Origin: Isosphaeraceae bacterium EP7
GTDB taxonomy: Bacteria > Planctomycetota > Planctomycetia > Isosphaerales > Isosphaeraceae
NCBI GenBank assembly: GCA_038400315.1
Contig: CP151667.1
Span: 3,111,174-3,175,173, forward strand
Reading direction: 5' to 3'
DNA: 64,000 bases
The first letter of the stretch is position 1, and every line of letters starts with the position of its first letter. Below are positions 18,361-30,154 of this stretch, piece by piece. A model generated the notes under the pieces. It had not been told where the DNA came from, made no database searches, and worked only from the letters and a program-made list of their open reading frames with translations. Both the position numbers and the translations under genes were made by a program.

Positions 18361-19698
18361 TCATTCGGGCACCCGGGCGGGGGTCGCCTCGCTCGGCAAG
18401 GGGTCGTGTTCGGTGAGGGGCGGGGGCCGCAGGCCATCCCAGCGGCGGTCGCCCGTGTGCCGATAGTTCTTGGGGAGGGTCGTCCAGTCGGGGCGCGATA
18501 GCCCGTTCAGCTCGTAGACGATCTTGCCGTCGCGGATGGTCATCTCGCAGGTCAGCTTCTGCGTCCCCATCAGGCGGCCGCCAAAGGAGTCGATGAAGCC
18601 GAATCGGCCCCGATCGAGGCTCAGCACGGCGATGTCGGCGGGGGCCCCGACCGAGAGGTTGCCGATCTGCTCCTGCCTGATTTCGCGGGCGGGGTTCCAG
18701 GTCGAGCGCAGGATGACATCGTCGAGCGGCAGGCCCAGTGCGAGAAACTTGCTCATCACGTTGAGCATGTCCTTCATCCCGGCATTCACGCTGCTGCTGT
18801 GCAGGTCGGTCGAGAGTGAGTCGGGCAGGAAGCCCTCCTCGACGATCGGGACGGCCACGCGCCAGGTGAAGCTGCCGCCGCCGTGGCCGACGTCGAAGTA
18901 GACGCCCCGTTTGCGGCCCTCGATGAGCGCGGGGTTTGTGTGGCCCGTCGCGTCGAGCTCGCCGCGGAGCCCGGAATAGACGTGGGTGTAGATGTCGCCC
19001 GCCCTGAGCTTGCTGGTCATCAGCTCGGCGAGTGTCTTCTGCGGGTAGGCGCGGCCGAAGTCGATCATCACCGGGAGCCCGGCGATCGTGCCCGCCTCGA
19101 TGGCGCGGTCCACCGCGACGAACTCGGGGCCCTGAAAGTGCGCCGTCTTGATCCCGACGATCAGGCCCTTGTGACGCAGGGCCATGTCGGCGGTCTGCCG
19201 GGCGTCCATATCGCTGACGACCCGCTCGAAGCGGAGCCCGCGCATCCCGTGGCCGACGATGTTGATGAAGGCGAGGACGCGGGTCCTGGAGCGGTCGATG
19301 ACACGCTCCTTGAAGTCGTCGAAGTTGCGCCAGCCGGCGCATCCCGCGTCGGCCAGGGTGGTCACGCCGCTGCGGAAGGTCACTCCGTCGGGGTAGACGC
19401 TGTGGTCGCCCGCGTAGGAGTTTCGCTCACCGGTCCCCGCGTAGACGTGAGCATGGATGTCGATCAGGCCGGGCGTCACGTACAGACCCGACACGTCGAT
19501 GGACTTCAGCGCCTTGGATGGATCGATGGCGGGGGCCACCTCGGCGACCTTGCGATCGCGGATCGCCACATCGAGCACGGTGCTGACGCGGTTCTTGGGG
19601 TCGATGACGTGGCCGCCGCGGAGCAGCAGATCGTAGGGCTCCTGGGAGTGGGCAACACAGGCGAGCGTCAGCACGAGGAAGGCTGGCAGCGCTTTCAT
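18361..19698 (-). CDS. exported amidohydrolase/deacetylase-family metallohydrolase
   Basis: 445 residues. The signal peptide is MKALPAFLVLTLACVAHSQ. The amidohydrolase superfamily metal sites are visible: the HxH pair in GLIDIHAHVYAG, a Lys in VGIKTAHF, further His in DIYTHVYSG and in TGHTNP, and the Asp in STDLHSSS. The C-terminal beta-sandwich part contains GNLSVGAPADIAVLSLDRG. It belongs with the dihydroorotase-like deacetylases that accompany SelA-like lyases (the EF_0837/EF_0838-type pairing). It probably removes an acyl group from the amino compound before the PLP enzyme acts. It is divergent from the RidA gene. Confidence 0.87.
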   Translation of the reverse strand: MKALPAFLVLTLACVAHSQEPYDLLLRGGHVIDPKNRVSTVLDVAIRDRKVAEVAPAIDPSKALKSIDVSGLYVTPGLIDIHAHVYAGTGERNSYAGDHSVYPDGVTFRSGVTTLADAGCAGWRNFDDFKERVIDRSRTRVLAFINIVGHGMRGLRFERVVSDMDARQTADMALRHKGLIVGIKTAHFQGPEFVAVDRAIEAGTIAGLPVMIDFGRAYPQKTLAELMTSKLRAGDIYTHVYSGLRGELDATGHTNPALIEGRKRGVYFDVGHGGGSFTWRVAVPIVEEGFLPDSLSTDLHSSSVNAGMKDMLNVMSKFLALGLPLDDVILRSTWNPAREIRQEQIGNLSVGAPADIAVLSLDRGRFGFIDSFGGRLMGTQKLTCEMTIRDGKIVYELNGLSRPDWTTLPKNYRHTGDRRWDGLRPPPLTEHDPLPSEATPARVPE

Positions 19699-19931
19699 GA
19701 GTCCCCTCGGATTGGCCTGGGTGCCGGGGGCGTCGGTCCGCCCCCGATATCTTGCGTGGTCGGACGGGCCGTGTCGAGCGGCAACCCCGCGCCCCGCGAT
19801 GGGGCCGCCGCCGACTCCAATGCGGCCGGGGGTTCTGCTAGACTCCGCCTTCCGTCGGGCCGCGGGGGATGCCGTCGAGGCCCCGCGTCGGCCGAGGTTC
19901 GCCGCCCATCACCCGCGGGGAGAACATCAAT

Positions 19932-21164
19932 ATGACCAGGACCATTCCCGTCATCCTGTCGTCGGCCGCCGTCGCGCTCGGTCTCGCCCTGCCTGCCTTT
20001 GGCCAGGCCCCGGCGCCGGCCCCCGAGAAGAAGTTCCTGACGAAGGACGGCTCGCGGCCCACCGGCCTGTTCGCGCCCGGTGTCGCCGTCGGCAAGACCG
20101 TGTACGTCGCGGGCAAGGGGGACTATCGCCCGGACGCCGACCTCTCCGAGAAGGTGAAGAACTGCCTCGGCGAGATCAGGAAGACACTCCAGGCCGGCGG
20201 GCTCGACCTGAAGCACGTCGTCAAGTCGTTCGTCTATCTCGAGGACAGCTCGCAGTACGCCGAGTTCAACAAGCACTACGGCGAGTTCTTCCCGGAGAAC
20301 CCCCCGGCGCGGACCACGCTGGGAGTCGCCGCAGTGCCCGGTGAATCTCGCCTGGAGATCACCTGCATTGCCTACAGCGACCTCGACGAGCGGAAGCAGA
20401 TCGGCACGCCCCCGGCCGGATTCCCCTACAGCCCCGGCATCCTGGCCGGCGACACGCTCTACGTCTCGGGCAAGGGGGATCAGCTCCCCGACAAGACCCA
20501 TCCGGCGACCTTCGAGGAGCAGTTCCGCCAGACCATGAAGAACGTCCAGACCACCCTGAATCAGGCAGGCCTGGACTTCAAGAACGTCGTTATGAGCCAC
20601 GTCTTCCTGGACGACTCGAAGAACCTCGAGGTGGCCAACAAGGTCTACAAGGAGTTCTTCGCCGAGGGCGACGAACCCGCCTGCGCCACCGTCTTCGTCG
20701 ACTGGATCCCGGGGGGCTCGCACTCCGAGGTCACCTGCATCGCCACCACGAAGCTGGAAGGCCGCAAGGTCGTCCGCCCCTCCGACGTCAAGCACGGGCT
20801 GGCCGAGGGGTCGGTGGCCGCGAGCCCAGGCGTCTGGGCGGGACCTACCCTTTATCTGTCGGCGCTCGCCGGATCCAAGACCCCGGGGGCCGATGCCAAG
20901 GCCGACCTCGACGCGCAGATCCACCAGGTCGCCAAGGACCAGGTCCGGGTGCTCGACGCAGCCGGCCTGAAGCTCGAGGACATCGTCTCGGGCTACGTCT
21001 ACCTCAGGGAGATGAAGGACTACGACGCCTTGAACGCGATCTATCGCCAGTACTTCTCCAAGGGCCCCGGAGTCAGGACCTGCCTGACGCCGAACTCGAA
21101 GGCCGAACAGGGCGACATCCGCGTCCGCGCCTCGTTCATCGCGGCGAAGACCCGGCAGCCCTGA
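19932..21164 (+). CDS. exported protein of three tandem RidA (YjgF/UK114) domains
   Basis: 410 residues with a signal peptide ending ALPAFGQ; the ATG at 19932 gives the best signal. Three RidA domains follow at roughly 30-150, 165-285 and 290-405. Each shows the family sequence, for example VYVAGKGDYRPDA, LKHVVKSFVYLED, LYVSGKGDQLP, FKNVVMSHVFLDD and LEDIVSGYVYLREM. The carboxylate-binding Arg is kept in domain 1 (PPARTTLG) and domain 3 (GVRTCLTP) but replaced by Cys in domain 2 (EPACATVF). RidA enzymes hydrolyse reactive enamines/imines to keto acids and ammonia, matching the product expected from the adjacent PLP lyase. Export of such a triple fusion is unusual. Confidence 0.9.
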   Translation: MTRTIPVILSSAAVALGLALPAFGQAPAPAPEKKFLTKDGSRPTGLFAPGVAVGKTVYVAGKGDYRPDADLSEKVKNCLGEIRKTLQAGGLDLKHVVKSFVYLEDSSQYAEFNKHYGEFFPENPPARTTLGVAAVPGESRLEITCIAYSDLDERKQIGTPPAGFPYSPGILAGDTLYVSGKGDQLPDKTHPATFEEQFRQTMKNVQTTLNQAGLDFKNVVMSHVFLDDSKNLEVANKVYKEFFAEGDEPACATVFVDWIPGGSHSEVTCIATTKLEGRKVVRPSDVKHGLAEGSVAASPGVWAGPTLYLSALAGSKTPGADAKADLDAQIHQVAKDQVRVLDAAGLKLEDIVSGYVYLREMKDYDALNAIYRQYFSKGPGVRTCLTPNSKAEQGDIRVRASFIAAKTRQP

Positions 21165-21191
21165 CCGAGCGGGCCGGGTCGTGCCCTCGCC

Positions 21192-22877
<1,686 letters not shown>

Positions 22878-23144
22878 GCTGGCCGGGCGAGGCGCCGCGA
22901 GTCCGCACGAAGACCCCGCGGCATGCCCGGTGGAAGGAACCTAACCGAACCGGCCGAGCGACTCCACCGACTGGCCAGCGGCTTCTTCCAATCAGGCGGA
23001 CGGAGCAGACGATCGATCCGACTTGTGCGAACCCCGACTAGCCCGATGGGACGCGTCCCACCCCCTCGCCTGGCTGAGTTTCAGACCTCCCACGTAAGGA
23101 CCGGCGTCAACTGCCCGAAGAATCGATCCCGGTCATTTTCCGAC

Positions 23145-23783
23145 TTAATGTGCGGCCACATCCCAGACCATCCGCGCGAAGACGACGTAGGCGTTTTCAA
23201 GCTCGCCGCCTCGGAAGAATCGCACGGGGAGGTTGGGCGCTCCGAGGAAAGGGCGGATGGTCCAGCCGAGCTGGATTCCGACGAAAGCGTAGATCAGGAG
23301 CCAGGCACGCAGCAGCCAGCGATGGCGGGGGTTGCGGACGATTAACGCTTGATAAGCTCGGCGAAGGTGCCACTGGGCTCCCAGGCTGGCGACGGTGAAC
23401 ATCAGGGCGTTGAACAGGATCGCGGGCTCGTAAGCGGCCGAGGAGGCGTACCAGACGCAGGTCAGCGGCGCCAGCGAGACCAGGATCAGGCCCAGGGCGG
23501 CCTGCGAGGCGACGATTGATCGGAAGGATTCGGCGAAGTCGGACCTCACGCCCAGCAGCGTGCTGATGACGAAGAAACTGGGCAGGCTCAGGCCCAGGGT
23601 CACCAGCAGCAGCAGCGGGACCTTAATCGCCGAGAAGACGACCTGCCACGGACGGTCCCCCTCGATCCCGCCGAAGGTGCCCATCACGGCTCCATAAGCG
23701 AGGCCGCAGGCGAGGACGAGGCCCCAGGGCCGGCCGGCCGGGCGGCCCCGCAGCACGTCGTCCGCCCGACGGAAGGGGCTCAT
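23145..23783 (-). CDS. polytopic membrane protein, paralogue of its upstream neighbour
   Basis: 212 residues with about six hydrophobic segments (VLACGLAYGAVMGTFGGIEG, VPLLLLVTLGLSLPSFFVIS and others) and a conserved end, GIQLGWTIRPFLGAPNLPVRFF. It is clearly related to the preceding protein, sharing YGA.MG, a KVPLL..TL motif and GWxxRPFLG. Start overlaps the upstream stop (ATGA, 23780-23783), so the two are translated together. Family not named with certainty; function unknown, possibly subunits of one membrane complex. Confidence 0.78.
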   Translation of the reverse strand: MSPFRRADDVLRGRPAGRPWGLVLACGLAYGAVMGTFGGIEGDRPWQVVFSAIKVPLLLLVTLGLSLPSFFVISTLLGVRSDFAESFRSIVASQAALGLILVSLAPLTCVWYASSAAYEPAILFNALMFTVASLGAQWHLRRAYQALIVRNPRHRWLLRAWLLIYAFVGIQLGWTIRPFLGAPNLPVRFFRGGELENAYVVFARMVWDVAAH

Positions 23784-24574
23784 GAGAGGACGCTCTGGAG
23801 CGAGAGCCAGACCGCCTCGAAGAAGCTCGACTCGCGGGCGCGGAACCAGGTGAAGGGGATCGCCGGATTGCCCAGGAAGGGGCGCAAGACCCAGCCCATC
23901 TGGGCGCCGACCAGCCCGAAGAGGATCACCCAGCAGCGGAAGACGGCCTTCACCCGACCGCTGGGCACCTGGTCCTCGATCGGATCAAGGGCCCCCGGGT
24001 GCGGCACTTCCAGCTCGCACGGCTTCTCGTCGCCGACCAGCTCATCGGCCTCGGTGGGGGCGGGCAGGGGCCTGACCAGGCTCAGGCGGTGCAGCGTCTG
24101 GAGCAGGAACGACAGCCCCAGGACCCCCGAGACGGCGAAGACCGCCACGTTCAGCAGGACCATGAACGGGTAGCTCGCCGTGCTGACGGAGAAGAAGGCC
24201 ACGATCGGGCCGAGCGAGGCCAGCACCGCCACGATCACCGCAAGCGACGTCAGCAGCAGCCGCGCGACCGACCTCGGCGTCAGCCTCGAGCCCATCAACG
24301 CATTGAACACATAGAGCGACGGGAACGTGACGGCGAGCGTCAGCGCGAAGAGCAGCGGCACCTTCACGATCGAGGCGAAGACCTGCATGTAAGACGGGCC
24401 CGCCCCCTTGAACAGGGCGAAGCAGCCCATGCAGGCGCCGTAGCTCATGGCGAGGATCGCCAGCACCACCGAGAGCCCGCCGACAGGGGTCTCAATCGTA
24501 CCCCGCCGCAGCCCCGGCAGACGCGTCGCCTCGCCCCTCAGGATCCTGTCCAGGTCGGCCCACCAGGCTTTCAT
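23780..24574 (-). CDS. polytopic membrane protein, paralogue of its downstream neighbour
   Basis: 264 residues starting MKAWWADLDRILRGEATRLP; the frame upstream of this ATG runs through the putative operator and is rejected. It has six or so transmembrane helices (VVLAILAMSYGACMGCFALF, KVPLLFALTLAVTFPSLYVF, LLLTSLAVIVAVLASLGPIV) and ends with GAQMGWVLRPFLGNPAIPFT, matching the paralogue. An acidic cytoplasmic insert lies near residues 180-205 (EADELVGDEKPCELE). No enzyme motif. The start codon sits within a sequence (CTTTCATGCAAAG) that resembles the two inverted repeats upstream, so the pair may be under tight repressor control. Confidence 0.78.
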   Translation of the reverse strand: MKAWWADLDRILRGEATRLPGLRRGTIETPVGGLSVVLAILAMSYGACMGCFALFKGAGPSYMQVFASIVKVPLLFALTLAVTFPSLYVFNALMGSRLTPRSVARLLLTSLAVIVAVLASLGPIVAFFSVSTASYPFMVLLNVAVFAVSGVLGLSFLLQTLHRLSLVRPLPAPTEADELVGDEKPCELEVPHPGALDPIEDQVPSGRVKAVFRCWVILFGLVGAQMGWVLRPFLGNPAIPFTWFRARESSFFEAVWLSLQSVLS

Positions 24575-24683
24575 GCAAAGTCCTCCCCCATCCGTTGCGG
24601 GCTCGCATCCAGGCGCGAGCCGATGGGGGCTTACTTTGCATGACAAAGAGCCAGAAGTCAACGACAAACTTTGCGTGGCAAAG
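24568..24683. promoter_or_regulatory. putative operator: repeated CTTTG-N5-CAAAG palindromes
   Basis: CTTTGCATGACAAAG at 24634-24648 and CTTTGCGTGGCAAAG at 24669-24683, centres 35 bases apart, lie between the membrane-protein pair and the molybdenum hydroxylase gene. A third, imperfect copy CTTTCATGCAAAG (24568-24580) overlaps the start codon of the membrane-protein gene. Paired spaced palindromes of this size are typical binding sites of dimeric repressors (MarR/PadR-like or others); the regulator is not in the window. Confidence 0.55.
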
Positions 24684-24707
24684 CGAGAGTCGGCCCGGTT
24701 CGCCTGC

Positions 24708-26944
24708 TCAGAGGAGCTTGTCGAGCGTGACGGGCAGGTCGCGAACACGGCGGCCGGTGGCGTGATGGATGGCGTTGACCACGGCCGCGGCGGTGCCGAC
24801 GAGGCCGATCTCGCCGATCCCCTTGACGCCCAAGGGGTTCACCACATCATCGCGTTCCTCGGCGAAGATGACGTCGATCTGGCCGATGTCGGCGTTGACC
24901 GGGACGTGGAACTCGGCCAGGCTGTGGTTCATGAACCGGCCGAGGGCGTGGTCCATGACGCTCTCTTCATGCAAGGCCATGCCGATGCCCATCACGACGG
25001 CGCCCATGACCTGGCTGCGGGCCGTCTTGGGGTTGAGGATCCGGCCTGCCGCGACCGCGTTGACGACTCGCGTGACCTTGACGGTGCCGAAATCGGGGTC
25101 GACCTCCACCTCGGCGAAGATGGCCGAATGCGAGTAGCGCGAGAAGGGGGCCTGCTTCGCGAGGTCGGGCTGGCTCTTGGCTTCTTCCTCGATCGGCTTG
25201 CCCCCGCCGGACCGCAGGGCCTCGACGATGGTGACGCCTCGATCTGGATCGGCGATCAGGCGGACCCGGCCGTCGGCGAACTCGACCTCATCGTGTGACG
25301 CGTGGGCGAGGGAAGAGCCTTCGGCCTTCTTCGCCAGCGCGAAGACGCGCTCCCGCACAGCGAGGCAGACCTTCTGAACCGCGGAGCCGATGGTCGAGGC
25401 GGTCCAGGAGCCCCCCTGGACCGGTGAGGTGGGCATCGAGGAGTCGCCCAACAGGAAGGTGACGTCCTCCAGCGGCAGGCCGAGGGCCTCGGCGGCGATC
25501 TGGGTCATGATCGTATAAGTGCCGGGGCCGATGTCGGCCGTGGCGCTGGAGACGGTCAGCTTGCCGTCCGCGTTGAGGATCGCCCTGGCTTTGGCCGCCC
25601 CTTGCATCGCGTCCCAGACGCCCGTGGCCATGCCCCAGCCGACGAGGGTGTCGCCGCGGCGCATCGATCGGGGCTCGGGGTCGCGGCGGGCCCAGCCAAA
25701 CCGCTCGGCGCCAAGCTGGTAGCAGGCCCGCAGCTCCTTGCTGGAGAACGGCTTGCCCTCGACCTGGTCTTCCTCGGCGTAGTTCTTCAGCCGCAGAGCC
25801 ACCGGGTCGACACCGAGCTTGACGGCCAACTCGTCCATGGCCACCTCGAGCGCGAAGATGCCCGTGGCGGCGCCAGGGGCCCGCATGTCGATGGGGGTCA
25901 TCAGGTCGAGCGGGACGATCCTGTAGTCGAGCCTGATGTTGTCGCACCTGTAGAGCATGCCCGTCCAGTTCACCACGTTCTCGACGTAATCCTCAAACTG
26001 CGACGTCTCGGCGACGGCCTCGTGGATGATGGCCCCGAGCGTCCCGTCGGGCGCGGAGCCGAGGGCGACTCGCTGGAGGGTGCCCGGCCGATAGCCGATC
26101 GTGAACATCTGCTGGCGCGTGAGCGAGACCCGCACGGACCGCTCAAGCTCCTTCGCGGCCATCACGGCGAGGACCACCTGATACTGCGGCCGCAGGCCCG
26201 AGCCGAACGCGCCGCCGACGAACGGCGAGACCACGCGAAGGTCGTCGTGCGAGTCGCCGAAGACCTTGCAAAGGTAGTCGCGGACGTTCTGGCACCCCTG
26301 TGTCTTGTCATAGACGGTGAGCTTTCCGCCCCCTTCCCAGACGGCCGTCGTCGCGAACGGCTCCATCGGGTTGTGGTGCTGGGAGGGGAGGCTGTAGCGC
26401 TCGTCGACGGAGACGGAGGCCGCGGGCGTGGTCAACGCCTTTTCGGCATCCCCTCGCGATTGGGGCGGACTGTAGCCAACTTTGCCCTTGGGGGGCTCCT
26501 GGGCCTCGGCCTGGTGGGCTTCCAGGCCGGTGGCGTGGTGCTTGGCCTTCACTTTGACGCGGACGAGCATCGCCGCGTGCCGGGCGGTCTCGAAGGTCTC
26601 GGCCACGACGAGCGCCACGGGCTGGCCGCTGAACTTGATCTCGGCGCCGCCGAGCGGGCGGAACGGCGAGCCCGTGGGTGCGATCTCGTCTCGATAGCTG
26701 CGGTCGAACCAGGCCAGGCTGGGCCGGTTCGCATGCGTCAGCACCTTCACGACGCCGGGGACGGCCTCGGCCTCGGCCGTATCGATCTCGGTGATCGTGC
26801 CCCGAGCGATTTCCGAGGAGACGACGACCCCATAGAGCAGGCCCGGCATGTTGTACTCGGCGGCATATTTGGCCGCTCCGCTGACCTTCTTGGGGCCGTC
26901 GACGCGGCTGATCGGCCGGCCGACGTAGGCGGTCTCGGGGACGC

Positions 26945-26948
<4 letters not shown>
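24708..26948 (-). CDS. molybdenum hydroxylase, molybdopterin-binding large subunit (xanthine dehydrogenase family)
   Basis: 746 residues, normal for the separate large subunit of YagR/XdhA-type enzymes. N-terminal aldehyde oxidase a/b hammerhead: SRVDGPKKVSGAAKYAAEYN. Molybdopterin-binding regions: VVSPFVGGAFGSGLRPQYQV, MRAPGAATGIFALE, and the catalytic Glu near the end in VKGIGEIGLVGTAAAVVNAI. It would hydroxylate an aldehyde or N-heterocycle using water, passing electrons to the FeS and FAD subunits. It overlaps the FAD subunit gene by four bases (ATGA). No Tat leader is seen, so it is likely cytoplasmic. Exact substrate unknown. Confidence 0.93.
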
Positions 26949-27936
<988 letters not shown>

Positions 27937-27940
<4 letters not shown>

Positions 27941-28464
27941 CGGGACGCAGCCCCTTCGTTCGCGTGCATCGCCTGCTCGATCGCGGCGACGATATTGGGG
28001 TAGGCACCGCAACGGCAGAGGTTGCCACTCATTAACTCGCGGATCTCGCCCGCGCTGGTCGCGTGCCCCTCGTTCATCAGGCCGACCCCCGAGCAGATCT
28101 GCCCTGGCGTGCAATATCCGCACTGGAAGGCGTCATGCTCGACGAAGGCAGCCTGGAGCGGGTGAAGCCCTTCGGGACCGGCCAGGCCCTCGACGGTCGT
28201 CACCTCGCAGCCGTCCTTCAACGCCGCCAGCGTGAGGCAGGAGTTGACCCTGACGCCATCGACCAGCACGGTGCAGGCCCCGCACTGGCCGTGGTCGCAG
28301 CCTTTCTTCGTGCCGGTCAGGTCGAGTTGCTCACGCAGCAGGTCGAGCAGGGTCGTCCAGGGGACGATCTCCAGGTGGCGGGCCACGCCGTTGACGGTCA
28401 GGTCAAGGGCGACCCGCGGGCCGACGTCCGGCCGGCCGGTCTCTGCGCCTTGGATCGATCCCAT
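27937..28464 (-). CDS. molybdenum hydroxylase, 2Fe-2S subunit
   Basis: 175 residues, first gene of the operon. The plant-type ferredoxin cluster is KKGCDHGQCGACTVLVDG with NSCL; the C-terminal helical domain carries the second cluster, CGYCTPGQ and GNLCRCGAY. It moves electrons between the molybdenum and flavin subunits encoded next, each linked by ATGA overlaps. No signal peptide; Tat-exported YagT relatives have one, so this complex looks cytoplasmic. Confidence 0.95.
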
Positions 28465-28938
28465 GCGGCTTACTCCTGCGGGCCGGGCGAGGGGGACGGT
28501 GAGGCCGGCGAGTGGAAACCGCTCGGAACCGAATTCCGGAGGCGGGCGCGATTCCTCGGCGGCGGTTTTCTCAATGCAAGAGTCATACCCGGGCGCCCGT
28601 TAACCCCACGATTCTCGCCTGCCCACATCCCTTCGGCGCCCGATCCGATGGATCCGACCGCCCCTGTGCCGCGCAGTTCCGCAGAGCACGCCCCGCGTCT
28701 GGGCTAGCGATCGGACCACGGTCTGGGGGTATCATGGAATCTCGTCAGAATTGGGATGGGTCCGCCCGCCCGTTTGTCGGTCGCCCGGTCGGTCCGTCGC
28801 CTGGCGTCGCATCAATCGTTGGATCGCGACGCGTGGCGACGCACGCCGGAGAAGCCCGTCCGCCCCGCCGGGGTATCCCGCCTTGCAGACCCGCGTTCCA
28901 TTGCCCAGCTCAACCCGCGAGGGGCGCCCGAGATCGTG
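28465..28938. other. intergenic region between divergent operons
   Basis: About 470 bases between the FeS-subunit gene (minus) and the EboD-like gene (plus). The frame of the latter stays open upstream to 28756 but the sequence there is Arg/Pro-rich and unlike the family. Promoters for both directions should be here; none can be assigned by eye and no strong inverted repeat stands out. Confidence 0.4.
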
Positions 28939-30129
28939 ATGACCATGACACCCAGGGAGGCCGCCGGCCGGGTCGACGCCACGTTCGACGCCGAGTTCCG
29001 GCATCGCCTGCGCTATACCTCGGACGTGCTGGGGCCCGATCGATCGGCGCTGACCGACCTTCTCGAACCCTCGGAAGGCAGGCCGGCCCGCGTCCAGTTC
29101 GTCGTCGACTCCCACGTCGCCTCGGCCCGGCCCGGCCTCGTCGGGACGCTGGAAGCGATCGAGGCGGGGGCCTCGGGGCGGTTCGCCCTGGCGGGCCCGA
29201 TAGAGATCGTCCCCGGCGGCGAGGTCGTCAAGAATGACCGGGCCTACCTGGAGCGGATCCTGACGGTCTTCAACGACGCCGACCTCGACCGACGCAGCTA
29301 CGTCGTCGTCATCGGCGGCGGCGCGGTGCTCGACGCCGTCGGCTTCGCGGCGGCCATCGCCCACCGGGGCCTGCGGCTCGTCCGGCTGCCGACGACCACG
29401 CTGGCGCAGGCCGACTCGGGCGTGGGCGTGAAGAACGCGGTGAACTACTTCGGCAAGAAGAACTGGCTGGGCACCTTCTCCGTCCCCTGGGGCGTCATCA
29501 ACGACTCGGCCCTGCTGGAGACGCTGCCCGACCGCGACTTCGCCTGCGGGTTCTCCGAGGCGGTGAAGGTCGCCCTGCTCAAGTCTCCCGAGGTCTTCGA
29601 CCGGCTCTGCCAGCTCGCGCCCGCCATCCGCCGCAGGGAACCGGCCGCCACCCAGCCGATGATCCGGGCCTCGGTGGAGATGCACCTGGACCACATCACC
29701 CGCGGCGGAGACCCGTTCGAAGCGCTCGAGGCCCGGCCGCTGGACTACGGCCACTGGTCGGCGCACAAGCTCGAGCCGCTCAGCGACTTCAAGCTGAGGC
29801 ACGGCGAGGCCGTCGCCATCGGCGTGGCGATCGACTCGGTCTACTCGTCGATCGTCCACGGCCTGCCCGGTCGCGACGCCGACCGCGTCCTCTCGTGCCT
29901 GGCGGCGCTGGGGTTCGCGCTCAACCACCCGCTGCTGGCCGATCCTGGCCCGATCTTCGACGGGCTGGAGGAATTCCGACAGCACCTCGGCGGGCGACTC
30001 ACCCTGACGATGCTCAGGGGCGTGGGCGACCCGATCGACGTGCACGAGGTCGACCGGGCCGCGATGCGCGAGGCGATCGCGCGAGTCGCCCGGTTCGGCG
30101 CATTGGATCCCGGTCGGTTCGGCGAGTGA
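28939..30129 (+). CDS. 3-dehydroquinate synthase-like sugar phosphate cyclase (EboD-like)
   Basis: 396 residues starting [16 protein letters not shown]-binding [14 protein letters not shown] and the metal/active-site stretch [16 protein letters not shown] (Glu-Ala-x-Lys), with His ligands in [12 protein letters not shown] and ELRHGEAVA-like [16 protein letters not shown]. The sequence [15 protein letters not shown] and the spacing fit the EboD branch, a dehydroquinate-synthase paralogue found in ebo clusters for translocation of secondary metabolite precursors, rather than housekeeping AroB. No other ebo gene is adjacent, so the assignment to that pathway is an inference. It converges on the glycoside-hydrolase-like gene. 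Confidence 0.85.
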   Translation: MTMTPREAAGRVDATFDAEFRHRLRYTSDVLGPDRSALTDLLEPSEGRPARVQFVVDSHVASARPGLVGTLEAIEAGASGRFALAGPIEIVPGGEVVKNDRAYLERILTVFNDADLDRRSYVVVIGGGAVLDAVGFAAAIAHRGLRLVRLPTTTLAQADSGVGVKNAVNYFGKKNWLGTFSVPWGVINDSALLETLPDRDFACGFSEAVKVALLKSPEVFDRLCQLAPAIRRREPAATQPMIRASVEMHLDHITRGGDPFEALEARPLDYGHWSAHKLEPLSDFKLRHGEAVAIGVAIDSVYSSIVHGLPGRDADRVLSCLAALGFALNHPLLADPGPIFDGLEEFRQHLGGRLTLTMLRGVGDPIDVHEVDRAAMREAIARVARFGALDPGRFGE

Positions 30130-30154
30130 GTCGGTCGCACGGGACCGCCCGAGG

